This document shows positions 6,737 through 15,573 of a DNA stretch of 36,293 nt, piece by piece. The notes beneath the pieces are model-generated. The model was not told the DNA's origin. It worked only from the letters and a program-made list of their open reading frames with translations, and made no database searches. The stretch lies in contig DCVB01000090.1 in NCBI GenBank assembly GCA_002327965.1, forward strand, positions 1 through 36,293. The letters are read 5' to 3'. Origin of the DNA: Candidatus Aminicenantes bacterium UBA2199 (GTDB lineage: Bacteria; Acidobacteriota; Aminicenantia; UBA2199). Position numbers and translations under genes: made by a program. Numbering within the stretch: the first letter of the stretch is position 1; each line of letters opens with the position of its first letter.

Positions 6737-8605
6737 ATGATCATGAAAAAGAAAAAAAAACATTTCCTTGCCTGGTCCCTCATCGCCGCCGGGCTGCTGG
6801 CGGCGTTGCTGTTCTTCCGCTGGCTGTCCAGCAGAAGTGCGTCGGAGGGCGTTTACGTCGACGTCGAAGTCGCGGGCGTCGATCTGACCTATCTGCTGTT
6901 CAACAAGGAAAACGAGAAAAAGCTGGAGGTCAAGTGCGAGGAGTCTCAGCGCGGCGAAGACGAAAAGCTGCTCCTGAAAGGGGTCAGGGCCACGATTTTC
7001 AAGGCGGACAAGCTGGACCACGATATCCGTATTTCCGCCGCGTCCGGCGTTGCCTGGAATGAATTCAACGATTTCACCCTGCAGGGCGACGCCGTCATCG
7101 CCTCGCCGGACGTGACGCTTTCCAGCAACAGCTTCGCGCTCAAGGACCTGGACATCCTCTCCACCCGGGAACCGGCGCGTTTCCAGCTGCGTGACCTGTC
7201 GGGAGAGGCCCGCGAAGGGCTTTCTTACTTCATCAAGGACAAGTACGTCAAGATGATGGCCCCGCGGGGGGTGATGCGCCGCGACGGCAACCCGTATGAT
7301 TTCCAGGCCCGGGTCCTGCGCCTGGCGGAGAAGAGAAAAGTCCTGATCCTCGACCAGGAGGCCTCGATCGCAGGCGCCGGCTCCAGCCTGGATGCCAAGC
7401 GCATCCAGCTTCAGTTCTCCCCTGATTTTGCCAGCCTGGACTGGGCGGCCGGCTTCGGAAACAGTCATTACCGGATGGTCGAGACCGCCGCCGACGGCCG
7501 CAGGCAGTGCCGGGAGATCACCGCCGGCCAGATCAAGATGCTGAACGATCCCCTGGGCCGCCTGCAAAAAATCGAGATCCGCGGCGACGGCCGGGTGTCG
7601 CTGGATGACGGCGCCCAATCCGGACACGTGCGATCGGAAGCAATCGAGATGGTCATGGATTGCGAAACCCAGGCCCTGCGGATGGTCCGCACCCTGACCC
7701 GGGGCACCTTGAACAGCCGTGGAAAGGACAACGTCTCGGTCAGCGCCGAATCCCTGCGGGCGGTGTATTCCAGCCAGGGAGAACTTGCCGAGGTCCTGGC
7801 CGAGAAACAATGCCAATTCCGGACCGATGACTTCCGGGGTCGGGCCAAGCGCCTCGATTATGACGCGTCCAGCGGAGAGATCGATATTTCCGGCAGGAAT
7901 TCCATCATCGACAGCGGCAAGAACCGCTTCGAATCCAGCCATTTTCGTCTGCGCACAGGGTCGCGAAGCATCAGCAGCCAGAAAGGGGTCAAGGCCACGA
8001 TCGTCCCCGGCAAGAAAAGCGCCCTGCTGAGAGCCAAGCCGGTGTTCGTCACCGCCGACGCGATGGAAACTTCGCGACGGGATGACGCCAGCCGTTTCAC
8101 CGGCAGCGTAAGCCTTTTCCAGGACGAGGTGGAACTGCGTGCCGGCGAGCTGCTGTTCCACGGCGGCGCGCTGTCCTGCCGCGGCGGCGCCGAGTTGAAA
8201 TTCTCCCATGACGGGCAGACGCTGGTCCTGCACGGACAGGCGATCGACCTGGATGCCGGCGGGAAGCGGATCGTCATCGAAGGGGAATCCCGGCTGAAGC
8301 AGGGTGAGAACTCCCTGGCCGCGCGCAGGATCGAGCTGGTTTTCGGCCCCGACGACAGGCTGCAGGACATTCTCGCCGCCGGCGCCGCCTCGTTCCGCAA
8401 GGGGACGATCGAGGGCCGCTGCCAGGCGCTGCACTGGCAGTACGCTCGTCAGACCGTCGTCTTCCGCGAGCGGGCCGAAATCAGCCGCTCCGGGGCCGGG
8501 ACGACGCGCGGGCAGGAACTGCATCTCGACCTGGCCAGCAACCAGATCATCGTTTCCGGCAGCGACGACCGTTCCGAAACGACCATCGGCAACCCGCAGC
8601 CGTAA
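6737..8605 (+). CDS. Large LptC-LptA-like periplasmic LPS-transport bridge protein
   Basis: 622 aa, about three times the length of LptC. A lysine-rich start and one membrane span (about 9-28) anchor it in the inner membrane with the rest in the periplasm. The first 200 residues resemble LptC: alternating beta strands such as VRATIFKADKL and FTLQGDAVIASPDVTLSSN. The last 200 resemble LptA/OstA: SRFTGSVSLFQDEVELRAGE, LHGQAIDLDAGGKRIVIEG, SLAARRIELVF. The middle continues the same beta pattern. It would carry LPS from LptBFG toward LptD. ATG 6743 is an alternative start; no strong ribosome site is seen for either. The 75-bp gap upstream holds no clear promoter. Function rests on fold-type pattern and the LPS genes in the window. 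Confidence 0.72.
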   Translation: MIMKKKKKHFLAWSLIAAGLLAALLFFRWLSSRSASEGVYVDVEVAGVDLTYLLFNKENEKKLEVKCEESQRGEDEKLLLKGVRATIFKADKLDHDIRISAASGVAWNEFNDFTLQGDAVIASPDVTLSSNSFALKDLDILSTREPARFQLRDLSGEAREGLSYFIKDKYVKMMAPRGVMRRDGNPYDFQARVLRLAEKRKVLILDQEASIAGAGSSLDAKRIQLQFSPDFASLDWAAGFGNSHYRMVETAADGRRQCREITAGQIKMLNDPLGRLQKIEIRGDGRVSLDDGAQSGHVRSEAIEMVMDCETQALRMVRTLTRGTLNSRGKDNVSVSAESLRAVYSSQGELAEVLAEKQCQFRTDDFRGRAKRLDYDASSGEIDISGRNSIIDSGKNRFESSHFRLRTGSRSISSQKGVKATIVPGKKSALLRAKPVFVTADAMETSRRDDASRFTGSVSLFQDEVELRAGELLFHGGALSCRGGAELKFSHDGQTLVLHGQAIDLDAGGKRIVIEGESRLKQGENSLAARRIELVFGPDDRLQDILAAGAASFRKGTIEGRCQALHWQYARQTVVFRERAEISRSGAGTTRGQELHLDLASNQIIVSGSDDRSETTIGNPQP

Positions 8606-8620
8606 GCCCGGCGTTCCGCC

Positions 8621-8649
8621 TTGATTTTTCGCGTGATTTTGATTATGAT
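8621..8649 (+). promoter_or_regulatory. Sigma70-type promoter of the S55/propeller operon
   Basis: -35 TTGATT (8621-8626), 17-bp spacer, -10 TATGAT (8644-8649). The implied transcript has a leader of about 120 nt before ATG 8777, holding the small ORF and hairpins described separately. Confidence 0.7.
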
Positions 8650-8684
8650 GCATTCTGCTTCCCGTTGCGCCATAAATAAGGAAG

Positions 8685-8780
8685 ATGAATAGAACAACGA
8701 TAGGAGCCGCCGCCCATAGAGGAGCCGGCCGCCGCGAACGGCGGGTGGGCCCCGGCGGCCGCCGTCGGGAGAAGCCATGA
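8685..8780 (+). CDS. Candidate 31-codon Arg-rich leader peptide ORF
   Basis: ATG 8685 follows AAGGA (8678-8682) and opens a 31-codon frame ending in TGA 8778-8780. That stop overlaps the ATG of the S55 gene (ATGA at 8777-8780). The product would be rich in Arg and Gly. It begins about 30 nt after the predicted transcription start and covers the region of competing hairpins. It could couple translation of the main gene to its own. The ribosome-site spacing is short (2 nt) and nothing resembles a known peptide, so chance is a real alternative. Confidence 0.35.
   Translation: MNRTTIGAAAHRGAGRRERRVGPGGRRREKP
8727..8764 (+). promoter_or_regulatory. Mutually exclusive GC-rich hairpins in the S55 leader
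   Basis: CCGCCG (8729-8734) pairs with CGGCGG (8739-8744) around a CGAA loop. The longer GGCCGCCG (8727-8734) can instead pair with CGGCGGCC (8753-8760). CGGCGGCCGCCG (8753-8764) is itself a palindrome. All lie just upstream of the GGGAGAA ribosome site of the S55 gene, so they could act as a translation switch. This is a by-eye fold without energies. Confidence 0.4.
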
Positions 8781-10558
8781 AACGAATCGCGCTGACGGCC
8801 GCCGGCCTGCTGCTCTCCTGCCTGCTGGCGGCCACCGACATCATGAAGCTGTCCGAGGTCAAGCCCGGCATGGAAGGGGAGGGGCGCACCATTTTCAAGG
8901 GCAGCACCATCGAGACCTTCACCTTCAAGGTGCTGGGGGTAATGGAAAAGTTCGTGTCCGACAAGAGCCTGATCATCGCCGAACTGAACGCCCCGGAGTT
9001 GAAGGACGGCGGCGTCATCGCCGGCATGAGCGGCAGCCCGGTCTACATCGACGGACGGCTCATCGGTTCCGTGTCCTACGGCTTGAGCAATTTCTCGCGC
9101 AAGCCGATCGCCGGCATCACGCCGATCGAGGATATCCTGAGGATATCCGCCGTTGCGTCGGTGCCGGCCGCCAGCGTGGAGATCAGCGACATCCAGGTCG
9201 ATTTCGGCCGCCAGAACGCCCGGCGCGTGGCCGCGGCCATCCGCAACGAGCTCGCCGCCCGCATGAACTTCTCTCCCGCCCGCTCGCTGGCGCCGATCAA
9301 GCTCTTCGCCAGCAGCAGCGGGTTCACCCCGGAGGCGGTCTCCTTCCTGGGCGACCTGTTCGTCCCGCTGCAAAGCATGGCCGTCGGCAAGGACATCAGC
9401 ACCCGCAAGCTTTCCCCGGAGATGTTCACCGTGCGGCCGGCCGACGCGGTGGCCATCCCGCTCATCCGCGGCGACGCCTCCTACGCCGCCACCGGCACGG
9501 TGACCCATGTCGACGGCCAGAAGGTTTATGTCTTCGGCCATCCCTTCTTCAACCTCGGCACGGTGGACTTCCCGCTGCACAAGGCCGAGGTCATCTCCGT
9601 CGTCCCCTCCTACGAGAGCTCGTTCAAGCTGGCCGCCACCCGCAACCCGGTGGGGGCCGTGCGCCAGGACCGCTTTTCCGGAGTCATGGCCGAACTGGGG
9701 CAGGCGCCGGCCATGATCCCCCTGAAGATCTTCCTGAAGAACCGCAACCGCAATTTCGCCCTGGAGCTGGTCAGTCACCCGCTGCTGACGCCGGCCCTGA
9801 CCTACATCTCCCTGCTGAACGCCCTGCAGGCCGAGTACCAGGAGTTCGGGTCCCAGTCGCTGCGCGTCCAGGGCAAGATCTTCGTCGAGAACGAGGATAA
9901 CGTGGTCATGGACGACCTGTTCAGCGGTACCGAGGCCGCCGACGAGTTCTCCACGCTGGTCATGATCATCAACTACTTCTTGATGAACAACCGGGAGAAG
10001 AACGCCCGCATCCAGAAGATGGATTTCGAGATCAGCGGCCGGGAAGCCGTCCAGCGCGCCGAGCTGGAGAATGTCCTCATCGACAAGGTCGCCTATCTCC
10101 CGGAGGAGCTGATGACGATCGACATGAAGCTCAAGAATGAGAAAGGCGCCGCGTTCTCCGAGAGGATCCAGATCAAGGCGCCCAACCTGAAGCCGGGAGC
10201 GGAGTTCTACCTCATGGTCGCCGATGCCGCCGAGATCTCCAATTTCGACGCCAAGGCCGTCAAGACGACCTATTTCCCCTCCAACCTCGGCGCCCTCATC
10301 CGCGCCATCAACAACATCCGCAAGAACAGCCGCCTGTACCTGAAGCTTTTCGTTCCGGCCCAGGGCCTGTTCATCCGCGGCTTCGAGTATTCCTACCTGC
10401 CCTCGAGCGTGGGCAACGTCCTGCTCTACAACTCCCTGGCCAAGGACCAGGCCAACATGGCGTTCTCCACGGTGGCCGAGTATCAATTCGAGGTGCCGGC
10501 GGTCGTCGCCGGCAAGAAGATTTTCAAGCTGCGCATCAAAGAGAGGAAAAATGAATAG
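8777..10558 (+). CDS. SpoIVB-like peptidase S55 domain protein, exported
   Basis: 593 aa. An N-terminal signal segment (about 4-19) is present; C15 in LLSC could be a lipobox Cys, but cleavage after LLAA is equally possible. The S55 signatures are VKPGMEGEGRTIFKG (28-42), the catalytic-serine motif IAGMSGSPVYIDG (81-93), TPIEDIL, and YVFGHPFFNLGTV (251-263), whose H255 would be the catalytic His. The Ser motif precedes the His motif, the reverse of Bacillus SpoIVB, where PDZ and His come first. The C-terminal 200 residues look like beta-rich surface domains. SpoIVB cleaves SpoIVFA in sporulation; here no sporulation genes are seen, so the substrate is unknown. GGGAGAA precedes the ATG. It overlaps the propeller gene by 8 nt. 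Confidence 0.8.
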   Translation: MKRIALTAAGLLLSCLLAATDIMKLSEVKPGMEGEGRTIFKGSTIETFTFKVLGVMEKFVSDKSLIIAELNAPELKDGGVIAGMSGSPVYIDGRLIGSVSYGLSNFSRKPIAGITPIEDILRISAVASVPAASVEISDIQVDFGRQNARRVAAAIRNELAARMNFSPARSLAPIKLFASSSGFTPEAVSFLGDLFVPLQSMAVGKDISTRKLSPEMFTVRPADAVAIPLIRGDASYAATGTVTHVDGQKVYVFGHPFFNLGTVDFPLHKAEVISVVPSYESSFKLAATRNPVGAVRQDRFSGVMAELGQAPAMIPLKIFLKNRNRNFALELVSHPLLTPALTYISLLNALQAEYQEFGSQSLRVQGKIFVENEDNVVMDDLFSGTEAADEFSTLVMIINYFLMNNREKNARIQKMDFEISGREAVQRAELENVLIDKVAYLPEELMTIDMKLKNEKGAAFSERIQIKAPNLKPGAEFYLMVADAAEISNFDAKAVKTTYFPSNLGALIRAINNIRKNSRLYLKLFVPAQGLFIRGFEYSYLPSSVGNVLLYNSLAKDQANMAFSTVAEYQFEVPAVVAGKKIFKLRIKERKNE

Positions 10559-12566
10559 CAAGATCCTAGCGGGCATCGCGCTGCTGGCCCTGGCCCCCGC
10601 CCTGGGCGCGGTCAAGGTGAAGCAGGCCGAGAAGTCGAGCCTGGCCGATTTCCAGAAGGGGAGTTTCGTCAACGTCAGCATCGACAGCAACGGAGGCCTC
10701 TCCCTGGGGCCCAAGCTGAAGAGCATCCCCGGTCCGGCGGAGGAATTCTACCTGGCGGCCGCCGCTTCCGGCGGCGACCTCTACCTGGGCACGGGCCACA
10801 ACGCCGCGGTCTACCGGGTCAGTGCGGCCGGCAAGATCGACAAGATCTTCCAGGGCGAGCAGCTCGATGTTTATGCCCTGCTGGTCGAAGGCGACGGCGA
10901 CGTGATCGTGGGCACGTCACCCAACGGCCGCGTGTTCCGCGTCGCCAAGGACGGCAAGTCCACGGAACTGTTCCATCCCGACGAAAAATTCATTTGGGAC
11001 CTGGCCGCGGACAAGCAGGGCAACATCATCTGCGCCCTGGGCAACACCGGCGCCGTCTACAGCATCGCCAAGGGCGGCGCGGTGGAGAACCTGCTCACGG
11101 CCGAGGACTCGCATATCATCAGCCTGCATGTCACCTCCGATAACGCCATCCTCGCCGGCAGCGGCGACCGCGGCATCCTCTACGAGATCAAGAACCGCAA
11201 GGTGCGCGTGCTGTTCGATTCCCCGCTGGAGGAGATCAAGGGCATCACCAGCGACAACGACGGCAACGTCTATTTCACCGCGGTCAAGAGCGTCCCGGCA
11301 CCGCAGTCGGGCAAGGAATTCGAGATCGGTCCCGCGTTCACCAGGAAGGCGGACCCCGACAAGGAGCCTGTCCGCGAAAAGAGCATCCTGTACCGCCTCA
11401 GCCCCGACGGCGGGGTCGAGTCCCTCTGGTCCTCGACCGAGGAACTGGCCTATGCCGTCCATTTCGACAGCCAGGCCAAAGCGGTCGTCATCGGCACCGG
11501 CAACTCCGGGCGCGTGTACCGCGTGGAGCGCTCCGGCGCCTTCGTTCAGGTCTGCGAGAGCGACTCGGCCCAGATCTTCCGCATCGTCGGCGACGCCGCG
11601 CCGGCCAAGGGCTACTACCTGATCGCCAACAACACGGCCGGCATCACCCGGGTGGAGGGCGGCATGAACGCCACCGGCACGTACTTCTCCGAGGTGTTCG
11701 ACGCCCGCATCCAGTCCCGCTTCGGACGCCTGGCCTGGAATGTCGAGGCCGCCGGCCCGTCAGCGGTCTCCTTTGCCGTGCGCCTGGGGAATTCCGACTA
11801 TCCCGACCGTTCCTGGACGAGCTGGTCGGCCCCCTTCACCGACCCGGAGAACTCGAACATCAACACCGGCGGCTACCGTTTCCTGCAGGTGAAGATCGTG
11901 CTCAGCTCGACCAGCCCCAGCGCCTCCCCCCTGCTGTCGGGCTACCGCGTCTACTATCTCACCGACAACCTGAAGCCGGAGATCGGGCCCATCCGGGTCC
12001 AGCGTCCCGAGGACAGGAAGCCGGTCCCCGATACGACGCCGCCGCGGACATACCTGCATGTCTCCTGGGAGGCCAGTGACCCCAACCAGGATCGCCTGAA
12101 CTTCTCCCTGTCCCTGCGCAAGCTTCCCGGCAATGAATGGTTGCCGCTGCGCAGTGAACTCCGCGAAAAGTGGCTGTACCTCGACTGCGAGCTCTTCGCC
12201 GACGGCAAGTACCAGCTGAAGGTGCAGGCCGATGACGGCCTGGACAATCCCCCGGCCTGGGCCCGGAGCTCCGTGCAGACCTCGGCGCCGTTCATCATCG
12301 ACTCCACGGCCCCGCTCCTCTCCGAGTTCTCCATGACGGGGCGCAGCGTCCGCTTCAAGGCCGAGGACCAGGCTTCGGCCGTGGCCCTGGCGCAGTATTC
12401 CCTGGACGGCAAGGAGTGGATCCCGGTATTCCCGGACGACCTGGTCGGAGATTCCCGGGTCGAGACCTACCGCTTCGAGCTGAGCAACCCGAAGAATTCC
12501 CGCATACTGCTCATCAAGCTCAGCGACGAGTTCGGAAACGACAAGGTGTTCCAAAAATCCATCTAG
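10551..12566 (+). CDS. Secreted beta-propeller protein with C-terminal Ig-like region
   Basis: 671 aa. The signal peptide runs to about residue 19 (ALAPALGA). From about 65 to 360 there are repeated blades of the type DLYLGTGHNAAVYRVSAAGK, DVIVGTSPNGRVFRVAKDGK and NIICALGNTGAVYSIAKGG, a GTG-x5-VYRV rhythm like NHL or PQQ-type propellers. The C-terminal third (about 385-671) has beta-sandwich features, including DTTPPRTYLHVSWEASDPNQ and SLDGKEWIPVF. It starts 8 nt inside the S55 gene after AGAGGA, so the two are cotranslated and probably act together in the periplasm or at the surface, perhaps as protease and substrate or receptor. I do not recognise a named function. Confidence 0.75.
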   Translation: MNSKILAGIALLALAPALGAVKVKQAEKSSLADFQKGSFVNVSIDSNGGLSLGPKLKSIPGPAEEFYLAAAASGGDLYLGTGHNAAVYRVSAAGKIDKIFQGEQLDVYALLVEGDGDVIVGTSPNGRVFRVAKDGKSTELFHPDEKFIWDLAADKQGNIICALGNTGAVYSIAKGGAVENLLTAEDSHIISLHVTSDNAILAGSGDRGILYEIKNRKVRVLFDSPLEEIKGITSDNDGNVYFTAVKSVPAPQSGKEFEIGPAFTRKADPDKEPVREKSILYRLSPDGGVESLWSSTEELAYAVHFDSQAKAVVIGTGNSGRVYRVERSGAFVQVCESDSAQIFRIVGDAAPAKGYYLIANNTAGITRVEGGMNATGTYFSEVFDARIQSRFGRLAWNVEAAGPSAVSFAVRLGNSDYPDRSWTSWSAPFTDPENSNINTGGYRFLQVKIVLSSTSPSASPLLSGYRVYYLTDNLKPEIGPIRVQRPEDRKPVPDTTPPRTYLHVSWEASDPNQDRLNFSLSLRKLPGNEWLPLRSELREKWLYLDCELFADGKYQLKVQADDGLDNPPAWARSSVQTSAPFIIDSTAPLLSEFSMTGRSVRFKAEDQASAVALAQYSLDGKEWIPVFPDDLVGDSRVETYRFELSNPKNSRILLIKLSDEFGNDKVFQKSI

Positions 12567-12575
12567 GAGGACCCC

Positions 12576-13133
12576 GTGAGCGAAATCAAGCGAGTTTCGA
12601 CCCCGATGAGCGATGAGACCGTCGCCGGGCTGAAGGCCGGCGACAACGTGCTGATCAGCGGCATCATCTATACCGGCCGCGACGCCGCCCACAAGAAGCT
12701 GACCGACCTGATCGCCGCCGGCGCGGAACTGCCCTTCGACCTGCGCGGCCAGGTCATTTTTTACGTGGGGCCGACGCCGGCCCGGCCCGGCAATCCCATC
12801 GGCTCGGCCGGACCGACCACCAGTTACCGCATGGACGCCTACGCTCCCAAGCTGCACGAGCTCGGCTTGAAAGCCTCGATCGGCAAGGGGTCGCGCAACG
12901 CCGAGGTGAAGGCGGCGCTCCGCAGGCACAAGGCCGTCTACCTGGCCGTGACCGGCGGCGCCGCCGCCCTGGTCTCCAAGAGCATCCGCAAGGCGGAAGT
13001 GGTCGCTTACCCCGAGCTGGGTCCGGAAGCCATCCGCAGGCTGGAGGTGAAGGACTTTCCGGCCCAGGTGATCAACGACATGTACGGCGGCGACATCTAT
13101 GAGGAGGGCCGCAGGCAGTACGAGCGGGAATAG
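12576..13133 (+). CDS. Class I fumarate hydratase, beta (C-terminal) subunit
   Basis: 185 aa, matching the separate beta subunit of two-subunit class I fumarase or L-tartrate dehydratase. The alpha subunit carries the 4Fe-4S cluster; this one completes the active site that hydrates fumarate to malate. Diagnostic stretches are LISGIIYTGRDAAHKKL, VGPTPARPGNPIGSAGPTTS and GLKASIGKGSRN, followed by AVTGGAAALVS. The GTG start is supported by AGGAGG (12565-12570), which overlaps the stop of the propeller gene. sucC follows after 9 nt, placing it in a TCA-cycle unit. No alpha subunit is present in the window, so the partner must be encoded elsewhere. Confidence 0.88.
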   Translation: MSEIKRVSTPMSDETVAGLKAGDNVLISGIIYTGRDAAHKKLTDLIAAGAELPFDLRGQVIFYVGPTPARPGNPIGSAGPTTSYRMDAYAPKLHELGLKASIGKGSRNAEVKAALRRHKAVYLAVTGGAAALVSKSIRKAEVVAYPELGPEAIRRLEVKDFPAQVINDMYGGDIYEEGRRQYERE

Positions 13134-13142
13134 GAGACGGTG

Positions 13143-14306
<1,164 letters not shown>

Positions 14307-14308
14307 CC

Positions 14309-15190
14309 ATGTCCATCCTCATCGACGGGAATTCGCGGGTCATCGTCCAGGGCTTCACGGGGCGCGAGGGGTCGTTCCACGCCGCGCAGATGATCGAGTA
14401 CGGCACGCGCGTGGTCGGCGGCGTCACGCCGGGCAAAGGCGGTCAGCTGCACCTGGAGCGGCCGGTCTTCAATACCGTGGCCGAAGCCGTCCGTGAGACC
14501 GGGGCCGACGTGTCGGTCATCTTCGTGCCGGCCGCGTTCGCCGCCGACGCCATCATCGAGGCGGCCCTGTCCGCTGTCCGGCTGATCGTCTGCATCAGCG
14601 AGGGGGTGCCGGCCCTGGACATGGTGAAAGTGAAGAGTTTCCTGGGCACGACGCGCTCACGGCTGATCGGGCCGAATTGCCCGGGGATCATCTCGCCCGG
14701 CAAGTGCAAGGTGGGGATCATGCCTGCGCGCATCCATCGCCCGGGCCGCGTCGGCATCGTCTCGCGCTCCGGGACGCTGACCTACGTCGCCGTGGACCAG
14801 ATCAGCGGCGAGGGCCTGGGGCAATCCACCTGCATCGGCATCGGCGGCGATCCGATCATCGGCACCAGTTTCGTCGACGCCCTGGAGCTGTTCGCCGCCG
14901 ACGAGCAGACCGCGGCGGTGGTCATGATCGGCGAAATCGGCGGCAGCATGGAGGAACAGGCCGCGGAAACCATCGGCCGGGGGTTCGCCAAGCCGGTCCT
15001 GTCCTTCATCGCCGGCCAGACCGCGCCTCCCGGCAGGCGCATGGGCCATGCCGGGGCCATCATCTCCGGCGGCCGCGGCACCGCCGCCGAAAAAATGGCG
15101 GTGCTGCGCCGGCATGGCGTTCACGTGGTGGAGAACCCGGCCGAGATCGGACGGGCGGCAAAAAAGATCCTGGGCCGAGTCCCGGGGTGA
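14309..15190 (+). CDS. sucD: Succinyl-CoA ligase alpha subunit
   Basis: 293 aa. It carries the CoA-binding Rossmann domain (VIVQGFTGREGSFHAAQM, 11-28) and the phosphohistidine loop MGHAGAIISGGRGTA, in which H247 matches the His246 phosphorylated in E. coli. Other signatures are VGGVTPGKGG, GPNCPGIISPG and SRSGTLTYV. The start is 2 nt after the sucC stop, so the subunits are cotranslated for stoichiometric assembly. No terminator is visible after it; the next gene begins 26 nt downstream with its own strong ribosome site. Confidence 0.96.
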   Translation: MSILIDGNSRVIVQGFTGREGSFHAAQMIEYGTRVVGGVTPGKGGQLHLERPVFNTVAEAVRETGADVSVIFVPAAFAADAIIEAALSAVRLIVCISEGVPALDMVKVKSFLGTTRSRLIGPNCPGIISPGKCKVGIMPARIHRPGRVGIVSRSGTLTYVAVDQISGEGLGQSTCIGIGGDPIIGTSFVDALELFAADEQTAAVVMIGEIGGSMEEQAAETIGRGFAKPVLSFIAGQTAPPGRRMGHAGAIISGGRGTAAEKMAVLRRHGVHVVENPAEIGRAAKKILGRVPG

Positions 15191-15216
15191 TTCGCAACCA
15201 GCAAGGAGGGAGAACG

Positions 15217-15573
15217 ATGAAAAGACAAAGCGGGAAAATGACCTTCATGAGCCTGATCGCCATCGCCATCCTGGCCATTGGCGGCTACATGGCTTTCCAG
15301 TACATCGGGAGCAACCTGGAGAAAAAGCAGATCAAGAAGGAAGTGTTCGATACCCTGGGAAGCACGCGCGGCGGCGACCGGGATGACGCCGCGCTGATGG
15401 CGGTCATCGAGGAGATCCTGCTGAAGCGCGACAACGAGATACTGCACATCGCCGCCCGGCTGGAAGGCGGCGTCATCCGTTACTCGTTCTCGTACCGCAT
15501 GGTGACGAACTTCCTGTTCTTCAAGCGCGACGAGGTCATCGAGGTCACGGACCAGATCGAAAACTATGGCTGA
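15217..15573 (+). CDS. Small single-span membrane protein of unknown function
   Basis: 118 aa. I do not recognise it. AAGGAGGG (15203-15210) before ATG 15217 sets the start; the frame is open further upstream but inside sucD. Residues 8-28 (TFMSLIAIAILAIGGYMAFQ) form one membrane span, and the remainder looks like a small alpha/beta extracytoplasmic domain ending in strands (VIRYSFSYRMVTNFLFF, VIEVTDQ). It overlaps the start of the AI-2E family transporter by 8 nt, so it is likely translated with it and may be an accessory to it. Confidence 0.8.
   Translation: MKRQSGKMTFMSLIAIAILAIGGYMAFQYIGSNLEKKQIKKEVFDTLGSTRGGDRDDAALMAVIEEILLKRDNEILHIAARLEGGVIRYSFSYRMVTNFLFFKRDEVIEVTDQIENYG

Noticed and set aside
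6134..10726. A 1530-codon open frame on the minus strand across four plus-strand genes
   Set aside because: Its product is low-complexity, rich in Gly, Asp, Val, Leu and His, with no domain. The plus-strand genes (rubrerythrin-type, LptC-like, S55, propeller) are clearly real. Scarcity of TTA, CTA and TCA codons in GC-rich genes leaves the antisense frame open.
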